A DNA stretch of 64,000 nucleotides from Desulfobacteraceae bacterium (GCA_024230435.1 JAAERL010001141.1:1-64000), one strand, 5' to 3'; shown: positions 31,682 through 41,165, counted from the first letter of the stretch. Notes: generated from the letters alone by a model not told the origin. Numbers and translations: made by a program.

Positions 31682-33160
31682 ATGCTCATTCGGCAATTTC
31701 CGGACAAAGATCGTTTTGATAAGCTGGCCAAACGGTACAATGTCATTCCCGTATGCGTCGAAATTCTGGCAGACATGGAAACCCCTGTATCATTGCTAAG
31801 TAAGCTCTATCGAAAGCAGGGTCCCGTTTTTTTATTTGAAAGTGTGGAAGGCGGTGAAAAGTGGGGCCGCTACAGCTTTTTGGGAACATCGGCCCGTACC
31901 ATGATTGAAGTATTCCGCGATACGGTTTGTGTGACCACCAATGAACGAACAGAGCAAATCCGGCATGAAGCAGATCCGCTGGCGGTGCTTAAATCGATTT
32001 TAGGACGCTATAATGCAGCCGAACTGCCCGAACTGCCGCGTTTTTGGGGCGGGCTTGTCGGTTATTTTACCTATGAAATGGTTTCTTTTTTCGAGCGCAT
32101 TGACTCCCGGTTACCGAATAACGAACCTTTAGCTCACTTTATGGTGCCGGAAGAGTTATTAATTTTTGACAATATTCGCAATACGTTATTGTGTATTGCC
32201 GTTGGATTTACCGATGATCCGGCAAACACCGCCCAAGTTTACCAACAGGCTCAACAGCGGCTGGAAAAGATTTTGGGCCTGATTAAAACGCCTCTTGCTG
32301 AACCGGACCACGTTTGCCGCGGATTTGCCCGGGCTCTTGAAACGCCGCTGCCTCAAGAGGCTTTCAGGCAAAAGGCTGCAACTGTTAAGAACCACATCCG
32401 CAAGGGCGATATCATTCAGGCTGTGATCTCCCAGGAATTTACCTGCGAAGCACCCCGGGATGCCTTGGCTTTATACAGGGCCCAACGGTTTATCAATCCG
32501 TCTCCTTATCTTTTTTTTATGCATATGGGCCAAACCGTTTTGGCAGGCTCTTCACCTGAAACCATGGTCCGGCTTGAAAAAAGAGTTGCAACCCTCAGGC
32601 CCATTGCAGGCACCCGGCCCCGCGGAAGTGATGAGCAGCAAGACCGGAAACTGGCCGATGAACTGCTTAAGGATGAAAAAGAACGGGCTGAACATCTGAT
32701 GCTGGTTGATTTGGGACGCAATGACTTAGGACGCGTGGGCCGCACAGGCACAGTCCAGGTCACGGACCTGATGGTCGTGGAAAGGTACTCGCACGTGATG
32801 CATCTGGTTTCCAATATTATTTGCGATCTTAAACCCGAATGCGACGCCTGGGATCTGCTGCGGGCCACTTTCCCGGCCGGCACGTTATCCGGGGCGCCCA
32901 AAGTAAGGGCCATGGAAATTATCGGCGAAATGGAACAAGCCCCCCGCGGTCCCTATGGCGGGGCGGTAGGGTATATTTCCTTTTCGGGCAATATGGATTT
33001 AGCCATTACCATTCGCACGGCCTGTATTCGTGACGGCCGATTAACCGTTCGGGCCGGAGCAGGTATCGTTGCGGATTCGGATCCGGAGAGCGAACGCCTG
33101 GAAACGATAAATAAGGCCAAGGCTGTAGAAAAAGCGTTGCAGATGTCCAACGCGACCTAA
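31682..33160 (+). CDS. trpE: Anthranilate synthase component I
   Basis: 492 residues of the chorismate-binding family. The feedback (tryptophan) motif reads LFESVEGGEKWGRYSFLG near the N-terminus. The catalytic C-terminal half has PIAGTRPRG, DEKERAEHLMLVDLGRNDLG, FPAGTLSGAPKVRAMEII and the final GAGIVADSDPESE. With TrpG it turns chorismate and glutamine into anthranilate. AAGGAG precedes the ATG. It heads a five-gene trp operon under a two-hairpin attenuator. Confidence 0.96.
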   Translation: MLIRQFPDKDRFDKLAKRYNVIPVCVEILADMETPVSLLSKLYRKQGPVFLFESVEGGEKWGRYSFLGTSARTMIEVFRDTVCVTTNERTEQIRHEADPLAVLKSILGRYNAAELPELPRFWGGLVGYFTYEMVSFFERIDSRLPNNEPLAHFMVPEELLIFDNIRNTLLCIAVGFTDDPANTAQVYQQAQQRLEKILGLIKTPLAEPDHVCRGFARALETPLPQEAFRQKAATVKNHIRKGDIIQAVISQEFTCEAPRDALALYRAQRFINPSPYLFFMHMGQTVLAGSSPETMVRLEKRVATLRPIAGTRPRGSDEQQDRKLADELLKDEKERAEHLMLVDLGRNDLGRVGRTGTVQVTDLMVVERYSHVMHLVSNIICDLKPECDAWDLLRATFPAGTLSGAPKVRAMEIIGEMEQAPRGPYGGAVGYISFSGNMDLAITIRTACIRDGRLTVRAGAGIVADSDPESERLETINKAKAVEKALQMSNAT

Positions 33161-33178
33161 AGGTGAGGAGGCTACACC

Positions 33179-33772
33179 ATGATTGTGATGATAGACAACT
33201 ATGATTCTTTTACATACAATCTGGTTCAATACATCGAGCAAATTGGCGAACCGGTTAAAGTGATTCGCAATGATGTGATGAGTCCGGAACAAATTCAAGC
33301 CTTGCAGCCCAAAGGCATTGTCATTTCTCCAGGGCCCGGAGGCCCTGAGGACGCCGGTATTTGCCTGGCTGCGATTCAAAAATTTTCCGGCAAATTGCCG
33401 ATTTTAGGGGTATGCTTAGGCCATCAATCCATTGCCGCCGCTTTTGGGGGCCGGATCATCAGCGCCAAGCGCCTGATGCACGGTAAAACCTCTCAGGTTA
33501 CCGGAGACGGCGAAGGCGTTTTCAAGGGCATAAAACAACCGTTTCAGGCCATGCGTTATCATAGCCTAGCGGTGGAGCGTGAAACCTTGCCGGAGTGTTT
33601 TAAAATCAGCGCACAAAGTCAAGACAATGAAATTATGGGAATTCGGCATAAGCAGCACCCCACCGAGGGCATTCAGTTCCATCCCGAATCCATAATGACG
33701 ACGGTTGGCAAACGCTTGTTGCGAAATTTCATAAAAGGCTTAGCAGACGATTCGAAGCTTCAAAGACCCTAA
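33179..33772 (+). CDS. trpG: Anthranilate synthase component II (glutamine amidotransferase)
   Basis: 197 residues of the class-I amidotransferase family. Catalytic Cys in GVCLGHQSIA, His and Glu in FHPESIMT; the oxyanion region is PGPGGPEDAGI. It supplies ammonia to TrpE. It is also the usual partner in p-aminobenzoate synthesis, so it may serve both. GAGGAGG lies upstream of the ATG, 18 bases after trpE. Confidence 0.95.
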   Translation: MIVMIDNYDSFTYNLVQYIEQIGEPVKVIRNDVMSPEQIQALQPKGIVISPGPGGPEDAGICLAAIQKFSGKLPILGVCLGHQSIAAAFGGRIISAKRLMHGKTSQVTGDGEGVFKGIKQPFQAMRYHSLAVERETLPECFKISAQSQDNEIMGIRHKQHPTEGIQFHPESIMTTVGKRLLRNFIKGLADDSKLQRP

Positions 33773-33787
33773 AATAAGGAGATTGTA

Positions 33788-34804
33788 ATGTTCCGTGACT
33801 ATTTGTCCCAGCTGATTCAACGCCAAAATCTATCGGAAAGCAAAATGGCGGATATGATGAATACCGTGCTTACCGGTAAAGCCACTGAAGCTCAAATCGG
33901 AGCAATGATGGCGGCCCTGGCCACAAAGGGTGAAACGTTTGAAGAGCTGGCGGGCGCTGCCCAGGCCATGCGTCAAAACGCCCGGCGTATCCAAACTACC
34001 GGCTCGGTCGTGGTAGACACCTGCGGCACGGGCGGAGACGGCGCCCAAACCTTCAATATTTCGACAACCACCGCTTTTGTGGTTGCAGGTTGCGGCGTAA
34101 CGGTGGCAAAGCATGGCAACCGGAGTATTTCCAGCAAATGCGGCAGCGCTGACGTCCTGGAAAAATTGGGGGTTAAATTGGATACAGACCCGGAGATCGT
34201 TGAAGAGGCGATTCAAATCATCGGTATTGGATTTTTATTTGCGCCTTTATACCACAGCGCAATGCGGTATGCCGCAAAACCGCGCCAGGAGCTTGGAGTG
34301 CGTTCCATTTTCAACATGCTGGGGCCTTTGACCAATCCGGCATCAGCCAATTGTCAGCTTTTAGGCGTGTTCGCCCCCCAGCTTACCGAAATGTTCGCCC
34401 AGGCGCTAAAACTTCTGGGCGTTAACAGTGCCATGGTGGTCCACGGGCATGATGGTCTCGATGAAATCAGCGTATGCGCGCCAACACGGATTAGTGAACT
34501 CAAAGACGCCATGGTGCGAACCTATGATATTGATCCGATGCATTACTTCGGACAGATGGCTGATCCTGCTGAGCTTGTCGGTGGCGATCCGGATGAAAAT
34601 GCACAGATCACCAGACGCGTTTTAAGCGGCAAAACCGGAGCCTGCCGGGATGTGGTGCTGATAAACTCAGGGGCCGCCCTAACCACCGCCGGAAAAGCCG
34701 ATAGCATCAAATCAGGCATTGAAATGGCTGCAGCCGCCATCAGCGATGGCAAAGCTCTGAAAAAACTGGAGGCGTTGATTGACTATAGCCGGGAGAATGC
34801 ATGA
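33788..34804 (+). CDS. trpD: Anthranilate phosphoribosyltransferase
   Basis: 338 residues. The glycine-rich PRPP-binding motif DTCGTGGDGAQTFNIST is present, along with KHGNRSISSKCGSADVLEKLG and NMLGPLTNPA. It attaches phosphoribose to anthranilate. It lies 15 bases after trpG with a ribosome binding site (AAGGAGATTGTA), so the operon order trpE-G-D-C-F is that of separately encoded trpG and trpD. Confidence 0.96.
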   Translation: MFRDYLSQLIQRQNLSESKMADMMNTVLTGKATEAQIGAMMAALATKGETFEELAGAAQAMRQNARRIQTTGSVVVDTCGTGGDGAQTFNISTTTAFVVAGCGVTVAKHGNRSISSKCGSADVLEKLGVKLDTDPEIVEEAIQIIGIGFLFAPLYHSAMRYAAKPRQELGVRSIFNMLGPLTNPASANCQLLGVFAPQLTEMFAQALKLLGVNSAMVVHGHDGLDEISVCAPTRISELKDAMVRTYDIDPMHYFGQMADPAELVGGDPDENAQITRRVLSGKTGACRDVVLINSGAALTTAGKADSIKSGIEMAAAAISDGKALKKLEALIDYSRENA

Positions 34805-34807
34805 TCA

Positions 34808-35605
34808 ATGACTATTTTAGACAAAATTGTAGAAGATAAACAGCAACAGGTGGCACAGGCAGCACGCAAGATATCCGAGCAGGATCTGCGCTCGCGGATT
34901 GCGGATATGGACTGGACCTCACGGCAGTTTGAAAACCGGTTGAGCAATCCCGGACCCGGCGGCGTTAATGTAATCGCAGAGGTTAAGCGGGCCTCGCCTT
35001 CCAAGGGGGATATCTGTACCGGGCTGGACGCTAAAGCCTGCGCACGGCAGTATGAACAAGGCGGTGCGGCTGCGATCTCCGTACTTACGGATATGCCTTA
35101 TTTTAAAGGCGATCTTACGGATATGAAAAAAGCCCGCGCGGCAGTTGATATTCCCGTACTGCGCAAAGAGTTTATTCTTTACCCCTACCAGGTTTATGAA
35201 TCCAGGATGGCCGGAGCGGACGCTGTTTTGCTGATTGTGCGCATTTTGACACCTTCGAGGCTTCGTGAATTGCTTAATTTGGCCCATAGTCTGGATATGG
35301 GGGCTTTAGTGGAAATTCACAGCCCAAAGGATTATCAAACAGCTCATGAAGCCGGAGCGCGGCTCATCGGAATAAATAATCGCAACCTGGCGACTTTTGA
35401 TACCAGCCTGGAAAGAGCTGTGGCCATGAAAGGCTTGCTTGCGCCCGAAGAAATACCGGTTGCGGCCAGCGGAATTAAAAGCAGGCAGGATATTGAAGAT
35501 AATCTTAAAGCGGGTATTTTTAATTTTTTGATAGGCGAGAGCCTGGTCCGCGCTGAAAATAGAGTGGATTTTTTAAAAAATCTTATCCGCGCAGACAGCC
35601 CGTAA
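34808..35605 (+). CDS. trpC: Indole-3-glycerol phosphate synthase
   Basis: 265 residues, a TIM barrel. Motifs: IAEVKRASPSKGDI (catalytic Lys), VLRKEFILYPYQVYESRMAGADAVLLI, IGINNRNLATFDTSLE, and VAASGIKSRQDI. It closes the indole ring from CdRP. It starts three bases after the trpD stop codon, so translation is coupled. Here it is separate from trpF, unlike the enterobacterial fusion. Confidence 0.96.
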   Translation: MTILDKIVEDKQQQVAQAARKISEQDLRSRIADMDWTSRQFENRLSNPGPGGVNVIAEVKRASPSKGDICTGLDAKACARQYEQGGAAAISVLTDMPYFKGDLTDMKKARAAVDIPVLRKEFILYPYQVYESRMAGADAVLLIVRILTPSRLRELLNLAHSLDMGALVEIHSPKDYQTAHEAGARLIGINNRNLATFDTSLERAVAMKGLLAPEEIPVAASGIKSRQDIEDNLKAGIFNFLIGESLVRAENRVDFLKNLIRADSP

Positions 35606-35619
35606 AAAGAACCCAGGAC

Positions 35620-36339
35620 ATGAACGATATCAACCCGAAGATAAAAAAACGCAAGGAGCATCAGATCAAAACGCCGCAAATCAAGGTTTGCGGTTTGACG
35701 GTTGCCCGGCAAGCCCGAGCGTGCGCCGAATCCGGCGCAGATGCCATTGGGCTGATATTTTTCCCGCCGAGTCCCCGGCACGTAAGTTTTGATCAGGCTG
35801 CAGCCATTTGCGCCGCCCTTCCGCCTCATGTCATCAGCGTTGGTGTTTTTGTGAATCCGGCCTGGGATATACTCGAGACTGCAGTGCAGCACTGTGGCGT
35901 AAAAGCCATCCAGCTTCACGGGGCAGAAACTCCACAACTCGTTGATAAAATAACTAAAAAATTAAAAATTAAAGTAATTAAAGCTCTTTTTAGCGCAAAA
36001 CAACCCGATATGACGCGTGCAAAACATTATAACCCCTGGGCTTTTCTGGTTGAATGCGGGCAGGGAAAGTTGCCGGGAGGTAACGCACAAACCTGGGATT
36101 GGGCACAGGCCAAACCCTTAATAGAAACCGATCCTGTAATTCTGGCGGGCGGTTTGGCTTCCGGCAATGTTTACCACGCCATTGATTCGTGCCTGCCCGA
36201 TGCGGTAGACGCCAGTTCAGGCCTTGAAGCCGTACCCGGCCAAAAAGATTTACATAAAGTAGAGCAATTCATTGACGCTGTAAAACAAAGTGCGCCATTA
36301 TATGCAAAAGCACAGTCCCTGATCCGTAAAATTTTTTAA
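35620..36339 (+). CDS. trpF: Phosphoribosylanthranilate isomerase
   Basis: 239 residues, a TIM barrel with KVCGLT (catalytic Cys), GADAIGLIFFPPSPRHVS and LAGGLASGNV. About 20 residues longer than usual at the N-terminus, with a lysine-rich stretch (KIKKRKEHQIK) before the barrel; a later start is possible but has no better ribosome binding site. It follows trpC by 14 bases. trpB and trpA are not downstream; a family C element follows at 36341-36509. Confidence 0.92.
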   Translation: MNDINPKIKKRKEHQIKTPQIKVCGLTVARQARACAESGADAIGLIFFPPSPRHVSFDQAAAICAALPPHVISVGVFVNPAWDILETAVQHCGVKAIQLHGAETPQLVDKITKKLKIKVIKALFSAKQPDMTRAKHYNPWAFLVECGQGKLPGGNAQTWDWAQAKPLIETDPVILAGGLASGNVYHAIDSCLPDAVDASSGLEAVPGQKDLHKVEQFIDAVKQSAPLYAKAQSLIRKIF

Positions 36340-36340
36340 A

Positions 36341-36509
36341 ATCTTTAATGCTGCAAATGCACTGTTATTACAACGGATTTGGATTCGTTTTCAAAAAACA
36401 GTGATGGGTGCATACTCAACGCCTTAGGCGATTGGCGCAACAGGTGAAAACGGATTCAAAAGGCCATATAAATAAGGCCAAGCAACAGTGGAGCTTTCAA
36501 AGACCCTAA
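36341..36509 (-). repeat. Family C MITE-like element, copy C3 (inverted)
   Basis: About 169 bases starting a few bases after trpF. Read on the minus strand it matches copy C4 (40981-41165) over most of its length, including GGCCTTTTGAATCCGTTTTC, TGCACCCATC and AAAACGAATCCAAATCC. It is non-coding and occupies the place where trpB/trpA might be expected in a complete operon. Confidence 0.7.
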
Positions 36510-36538
36510 CAATCAGAAAAGCATAAAAAAGGTATCGT

Positions 36539-36985
36539 ATGAACCTTGGGCCTGCAGCCTATCCTGAACATCCCCGTGCGGCAGTTGGAGCGGTGGTTTT
36601 TCACCAGGATCGGGTATTGTTGATACGCCGCGGCGTTGCTCCGGCAATGGGTCAATGGGCCATTCCCGGCGGCAGCGTAAAACTGGGCGAAACCCTGGCC
36701 CAGGCAGCCGAACGCGAAATCCTGGAAGAGACAGGTATCATTATAAAAGCCCGCGAACCGGTTTATATTTTCGATTTGGTTGAGCGAGACGCTCAAGGCC
36801 GCATCCGGTTTCACTATATCGTTGCTGATTTAGCGGCGGACTTTATCGGCGGCGTCCTTAAATCCGGAGATGATGCAACAGATGCCCGCTGGGTATCCGC
36901 CGAAGATATGCAAAATTTGACCATTAGCAAAAATACGCTTAATTTATTAAAAAGCAAGTTTGGTTTTGGGTCCGAAAAAGTGTGA
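36539..36985 (+). CDS. Nudix hydrolase
   Basis: 148 residues. The Nudix box reads GGSVKLGETLAQAAEREILEETGI, matching GX5EX7REUXEEXGU with all catalytic Glu residues, and it is preceded by GQWAIPGG. Such enzymes cleave nucleoside diphosphates linked to another group, often ADP-ribose or oxidised nucleotides. The exact substrate is not evident. It stands alone on this strand after the trp operon. Confidence 0.9.
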   Translation: MNLGPAAYPEHPRAAVGAVVFHQDRVLLIRRGVAPAMGQWAIPGGSVKLGETLAQAAEREILEETGIIIKAREPVYIFDLVERDAQGRIRFHYIVADLAADFIGGVLKSGDDATDARWVSAEDMQNLTISKNTLNLLKSKFGFGSEKV

Positions 36986-37130
36986 CACTCATTAAATGTA
37001 AACAAACTTCCTGAATCTCTAAAGTTTTTTGCTTTTCTTCCGATATTTGGGTCTAAGAGCTCATAGAAGCTGTAAATCACGTCATCCTGCGCATTTTGAA
37101 TCTGTTTTCCACCTGTTAGAGCTAATAGGC

Positions 37131-37268
37131 ACAAGCAATGATTATGTACACTCAGTGACACGCTTTGAAAGCGAGTCCATATCCGGTGCGCTATCGGTCG
37201 ATTTGCATGTTTCACGTCCCAAACCGGCAATGGTATCCGATACCGGGATTTATGATAAGGGCGATTAA
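37131..37268 (+). pseudogene. Possible 3' remnant of a truncated gene before the FIST gene
   Basis: An open frame of about 45 codons with protein-like composition (YVHSVTRFESESISG...SVDLHVSRPKPAMVSDTG) ends at a TAA two bases before the ATG of the FIST gene, the spacing of an operon. There is no start codon of quality upstream and the frame becomes incoherent before about 37130. It may be the last part of a gene whose front was lost, or chance. It was not recognised. Confidence 0.35.
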
Positions 37269-37270
37269 GC

Positions 37271-38392
37271 ATGTATATTCAAAATGATACAAGCGGCACG
37301 CTTGACGGAATGCGCAAACTCATCCACAAGGTGGCATCTTGCAAAGATGTCAAGGCTCTCATGGTGCTCGCCTGTGATCAGAATGAATTTACTCCGGATC
37401 AGGCCGATCCGTTATTGCAGTCGCTTCAAGTGCCCGTTTTCGGCGGAATTTATCCGGCAATCGTTCACGGCTGCCAAAAGATGGAAAAAGGCTGCATTGT
37501 TATAGGATTGCCTTTTCACGCCAATGTTTTCCCCATTAAGAACCTGAGCCTGAAGGATGATATAGAACATTGCCTGGATAGTAATATCCCGAAAAATATG
37601 ATGACCCAAACCATGATGGTTTTCATCGATGGCCTGGCGCCTTGGATTGGCGCTTTTGTAGATGCGTTGTTTAATGTTTTCGGATTTGGGAACAATTACA
37701 TAGGAGGCGGCGCCGGCAGTTTGAGCCTGAAATCCAAACCTTGTGTGTTTTGCGGACAAGGCATGTTGCATGACAGTGCCGTATTGGTATCGCTGGACAG
37801 GCCCAGCAGCATAGGCGTAGCCCACGGCTGGCAATCCGCCGAGGGACCGTACAGGGTTACAAAGTCCGATACAAATAAAATTATATCGCTGGATTGGCAA
37901 CCGGCTTTCGATGTTTATTCTCAGACTGTGAACCAGCTTTCAGGCCGGATATTGGACCGTGATAATTTTTATGACCTGGCCAAAGGCTATCCGTTTGGGA
38001 TAACCAGGCTGGACGCCGAGCGGGTTTTGCGGGATCCGCTATCCGTGGATGAAAACGGCGCCTTGATTTGTGCAGGTGAAGTGCCCGAAGGGGCGTTTGT
38101 GGATATTATGAACGGGACTAATGAAGTGCTGTTAGCGGCTGCGTCAAGTGCAGCAAATCAGGCTTGCCAGAAGTTTTCGTATACAGGCCAAGAACAATTG
38201 ACTTTTTTGGTGGATTGCATTTCCAGGGCTCTTTATATGCAGGATTCTTTCTACCAGGAAATCAAGACAGCTTGTGCTGATCAGGCCCCTCTTGTGGGTA
38301 TCTGTTCTATCGGTGAACTGGCTAACAGCGGTACGGATTATCTTGAATTTTATAATAAAGCCATAGTAGTCGGCAAAATAGGCGTGTCGTGA
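37271..38392 (+). CDS. FIST domain signal-transduction protein
   Basis: 373 residues of the FIST N/C sensory family: an alpha/beta domain (ALMVLACDQNEFT; GIYPAIVHG) with a later region carrying GNNYIGGGAGS, then the FIST-C part (ISLDWQPAFDVYSQTV...GYPFGI...LICAGEVPEGAFVDIMNG). FIST domains bind small ligands, probably amino acids, in signalling. The last base overlaps the GTG of the hybrid kinase gene (GTGA), so the two are co-translated and probably form one signalling unit. An AAGGGCG sequence lies before the ATG. Confidence 0.88.
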   Translation: MYIQNDTSGTLDGMRKLIHKVASCKDVKALMVLACDQNEFTPDQADPLLQSLQVPVFGGIYPAIVHGCQKMEKGCIVIGLPFHANVFPIKNLSLKDDIEHCLDSNIPKNMMTQTMMVFIDGLAPWIGAFVDALFNVFGFGNNYIGGGAGSLSLKSKPCVFCGQGMLHDSAVLVSLDRPSSIGVAHGWQSAEGPYRVTKSDTNKIISLDWQPAFDVYSQTVNQLSGRILDRDNFYDLAKGYPFGITRLDAERVLRDPLSVDENGALICAGEVPEGAFVDIMNGTNEVLLAAASSAANQACQKFSYTGQEQLTFLVDCISRALYMQDSFYQEIKTACADQAPLVGICSIGELANSGTDYLEFYNKAIVVGKIGVS

Positions 38393-40917
38393 AAGAAACA
38401 CCGCTTGAATTACAAATATGCTACGAGATCGCCATGTCAATTGGCAATAGTCTCGATCTATCCCGCATGCTTAAACAGAGCCTGTCGACATATTTGCGCA
38501 AACTAAATTGCAAAGCGGGTATTATTCTGAAAAATAATTTTTCGCCTGATTCGCAAATTTCTTTTGAGCAGGTGTTTTCCATTCCCAGGAGTATCAATAG
38601 CTACGCTGATATTTGCGGTAAGATTCCACTAACACAGGCAAGGCTCGAAGAATCCAAATCCTGTCAATTATTACAAACCTTGCCTTTGACGTATACCTGG
38701 GCAGACAATCAATACTGCCATGTCATGGAATTGCCGGACTTTGGCCTGCTTTTGCTGATCAAGAGCACGCGGCCGCTGCCTGATTCAATTATCACCTCTT
38801 TACAGTCCATAAATCAAAAATTGGCCGGAGCTTGCCAGGCGTGTTTACAACGTGAAAAAGCGGATAACTTAGTTGACCGGTTGAAAGATGAAGTTGCCGA
38901 GCGAAAAAAAGCCGAAGAGAGCTTGCTGGCCAGCAAACAAAAATATCAAAGTGTATTTGAAAACATTCAGGATGTATATTTTGAACTTACACCCAGTGGC
39001 CATATTCTTGAGGTCAGTCCATCTGCCAGGCGTTTGTTCGGATCGCCGCGCACAGAGATTATCGGCCAATGGATAGGAGATTACAGCACTGATAATGCAC
39101 GGCGCCTGGCTTTTATGGAGATCTTGGAAAATCGCGGCCAGGTATACGATTATGAACTGCATTTGCAAAGCAAGAACGGCAAAACGTTTACGTGTGCGAT
39201 AAACGCGGTTTATCAGAAAGATGAAAACGCAAATCCGCTGAAAATAACAGGGTCCATTCGGGATATCAGTCAACGTAAAACCGCTGAAATTGCCTTGAAA
39301 ATCGCTAAGGAAAACGCCGAGGCCACATCTGGGAAACTACGCAAGGCCAATACCGAACTTCACAAACTGAACCGGGCCGTCGAGCAAAGCCCCATTATGG
39401 TGGTCATTACTGATCCGAAAGGGTGCATCGAGTACGTCAATCCTAAGTTTATCCAACATTCGGGATACAGTGCAGAAGAAGCCACAGGACAAAATATGAG
39501 CTTCTTAAAATCTGGCAAACAAGATGATGAGTTTTATGAAAAATTGTGGACGGCGATTTCGGCTGGCAATGAATGGGCAGGTGAACTGCTCAACAAGGCG
39601 AAAAACGGCCGTTTGTATTGGGAGCAGACATTTATTTCGCCTGTTAAAGACGAAAACGGAGGAATACTTCACTACATCGCTTTAAAAGAAGACATCACCT
39701 GGCGCAAGGAAGCCGAATCAAGCCTGTTCAAGGCCCAAGAGGAAATCAATGCCGCCAAAGCGGCCCGAAGTCAGTTCCTGGCCAATATCAGCCATGAAAT
39801 CATTACCCCGCTTAACGGCGTAATCGGTATGAGCTCACTGATGCTGGGAACCAGCCTTGATAACGAGCAGAGCGATATTATGAATACCATCCAATTGTCC
39901 GCCAACAGCCTGATGGCGGCGGTCAACAATATTCTCGATTACGCTAAAATTATGGCCGGCCAGCTTAACATGGAAGTGGGCAATTTTGATTTGGAGCTCA
40001 TGCTTACCGATGTTATGGAAATGATGAAACTTCAAATTGGTGAAAAACCCCTTGTTCTTAATTTTAAACTTTACAAGGATACGCCATTGGATCTGAAGGG
40101 CGATAGCAGGCGGTTAAAGCAAGTTATGATAAACTTGATTGAAAACGCCATAAAGTTTACCGAAAGCGGCCATATTGATGTTCATGCGCAGAGCAAAGCT
40201 GAGAAGCAAGACCGGGTTACCCTAGAAATTTCTGTGAGCGATACCGGCATCGGTGTGGAAAAGAGCTGTCTGGACACTATTTTTGACGGTTTTGAACAAC
40301 AGGATAAATCCATGAGTCGGCGTTATGGCGGTACAGGTATCGGGCTGGCCATATGCAAAGCGCTTGTAGAACAAATGCAAGGTTCCATAGGCGTTTTAAG
40401 CCATCAGGGACAGGGGGCAACGTTTTGGTTCAGGGTCAATCTTACAAAAAGAAAAGCTACCCGGCGCAAGAAAAAAACAGTAACCGGCAGTTGGTATGCT
40501 AAAGCCCCGGCTGCCAGCGAAACTCCAATTAAACCTATTCTGGTAGTGGAAGACAATCTTGTAAATCAAAAATTAACCATGAAGCTATTGGAAAAAATGG
40601 GATATGAGGCCGAAGTCGTACCCAATGGCAAAGAGGCCGTTGAAGCTGTGTGCCATAAAGATTACAGTCTTGTTCTCATGGACATACAAATGCCCGAGAT
40701 GGACGGTTTGGAAGCCACTCGGGTCATTCGCAGTAAAAAAGACTACCCTAAGACAAGTTCCATTCCTATTATCGCTCTTACGGCCCACGCCATGAAAGGA
40801 GATCGTGAAACCTGCTTGCAGGCCGGTATGAACGATTACCTCTCCAAACCAGTAGATCCCCAACAACTTCTCAATATTATAGAAAAATATATGTGTAACA
40901 GGAAAATAAATCTCTAA
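38389..40917 (+). CDS. PAS-PAS hybrid sensor histidine kinase with receiver domain
   Basis: 842 residues from a GTG. An N-terminal GAF-like or regulatory segment (about 1-165) is followed by a coiled coil, two PAS domains (about 185-300 and 330-445), HisKA, HATPase and a receiver. The phosphoacceptor motif reads FLANISHEIITPLNGVIG: the usual SHEIRTPLN with Ile for Arg. The ATPase boxes (DTGIGVEK; RYGGTGIGLAICK) and receiver (ILVVEDNLVNQKL; VLMDIQMPEMDGLEA) are intact. No membrane helices, so it is cytoplasmic. Translational coupling to the FIST gene suggests that FIST ligand binding modulates this kinase. Confidence 0.9.
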   Translation: MKETPLELQICYEIAMSIGNSLDLSRMLKQSLSTYLRKLNCKAGIILKNNFSPDSQISFEQVFSIPRSINSYADICGKIPLTQARLEESKSCQLLQTLPLTYTWADNQYCHVMELPDFGLLLLIKSTRPLPDSIITSLQSINQKLAGACQACLQREKADNLVDRLKDEVAERKKAEESLLASKQKYQSVFENIQDVYFELTPSGHILEVSPSARRLFGSPRTEIIGQWIGDYSTDNARRLAFMEILENRGQVYDYELHLQSKNGKTFTCAINAVYQKDENANPLKITGSIRDISQRKTAEIALKIAKENAEATSGKLRKANTELHKLNRAVEQSPIMVVITDPKGCIEYVNPKFIQHSGYSAEEATGQNMSFLKSGKQDDEFYEKLWTAISAGNEWAGELLNKAKNGRLYWEQTFISPVKDENGGILHYIALKEDITWRKEAESSLFKAQEEINAAKAARSQFLANISHEIITPLNGVIGMSSLMLGTSLDNEQSDIMNTIQLSANSLMAAVNNILDYAKIMAGQLNMEVGNFDLELMLTDVMEMMKLQIGEKPLVLNFKLYKDTPLDLKGDSRRLKQVMINLIENAIKFTESGHIDVHAQSKAEKQDRVTLEISVSDTGIGVEKSCLDTIFDGFEQQDKSMSRRYGGTGIGLAICKALVEQMQGSIGVLSHQGQGATFWFRVNLTKRKATRRKKKTVTGSWYAKAPAASETPIKPILVVEDNLVNQKLTMKLLEKMGYEAEVVPNGKEAVEAVCHKDYSLVLMDIQMPEMDGLEATRVIRSKKDYPKTSSIPIIALTAHAMKGDRETCLQAGMNDYLSKPVDPQQLLNIIEKYMCNRKINL

Positions 40918-40980
40918 ATTTTGATTTATCAAATAGCGCCCGTCGAACAAATTGGTTATATCCGGATGGGAACCAAGAAA

Positions 40981-41165
40981 CTTGGAAGCTGCAAATATTC
41001 CACTTTTGCCTGTCTTTATTTAAATCCTTTTATTTATATGACCTTTTGAATCCATTTTCGTCTGTTGCGCCAAAAAACTAACACGTTGAATATACACCCA
41101 TCTTTGATTTTTAAAAACGAATCCAAATCCTACGCAATAACAGTATATTCGAAGCTTGTGATCCC
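40981..41165 (+). repeat. Family C MITE-like element, copy C4
   Basis: About 185 bases with ends GGAAGCTGCAAATATTC and GTATATTCGAAGCTTG. The core ACCCATC...AAAACGAATCCAAATCC matches copies C2 and C3. It lies downstream of the hybrid kinase and upstream of the LeuB-type gene. The rest of the gap up to 41381 holds no recognised gene. Confidence 0.7.
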
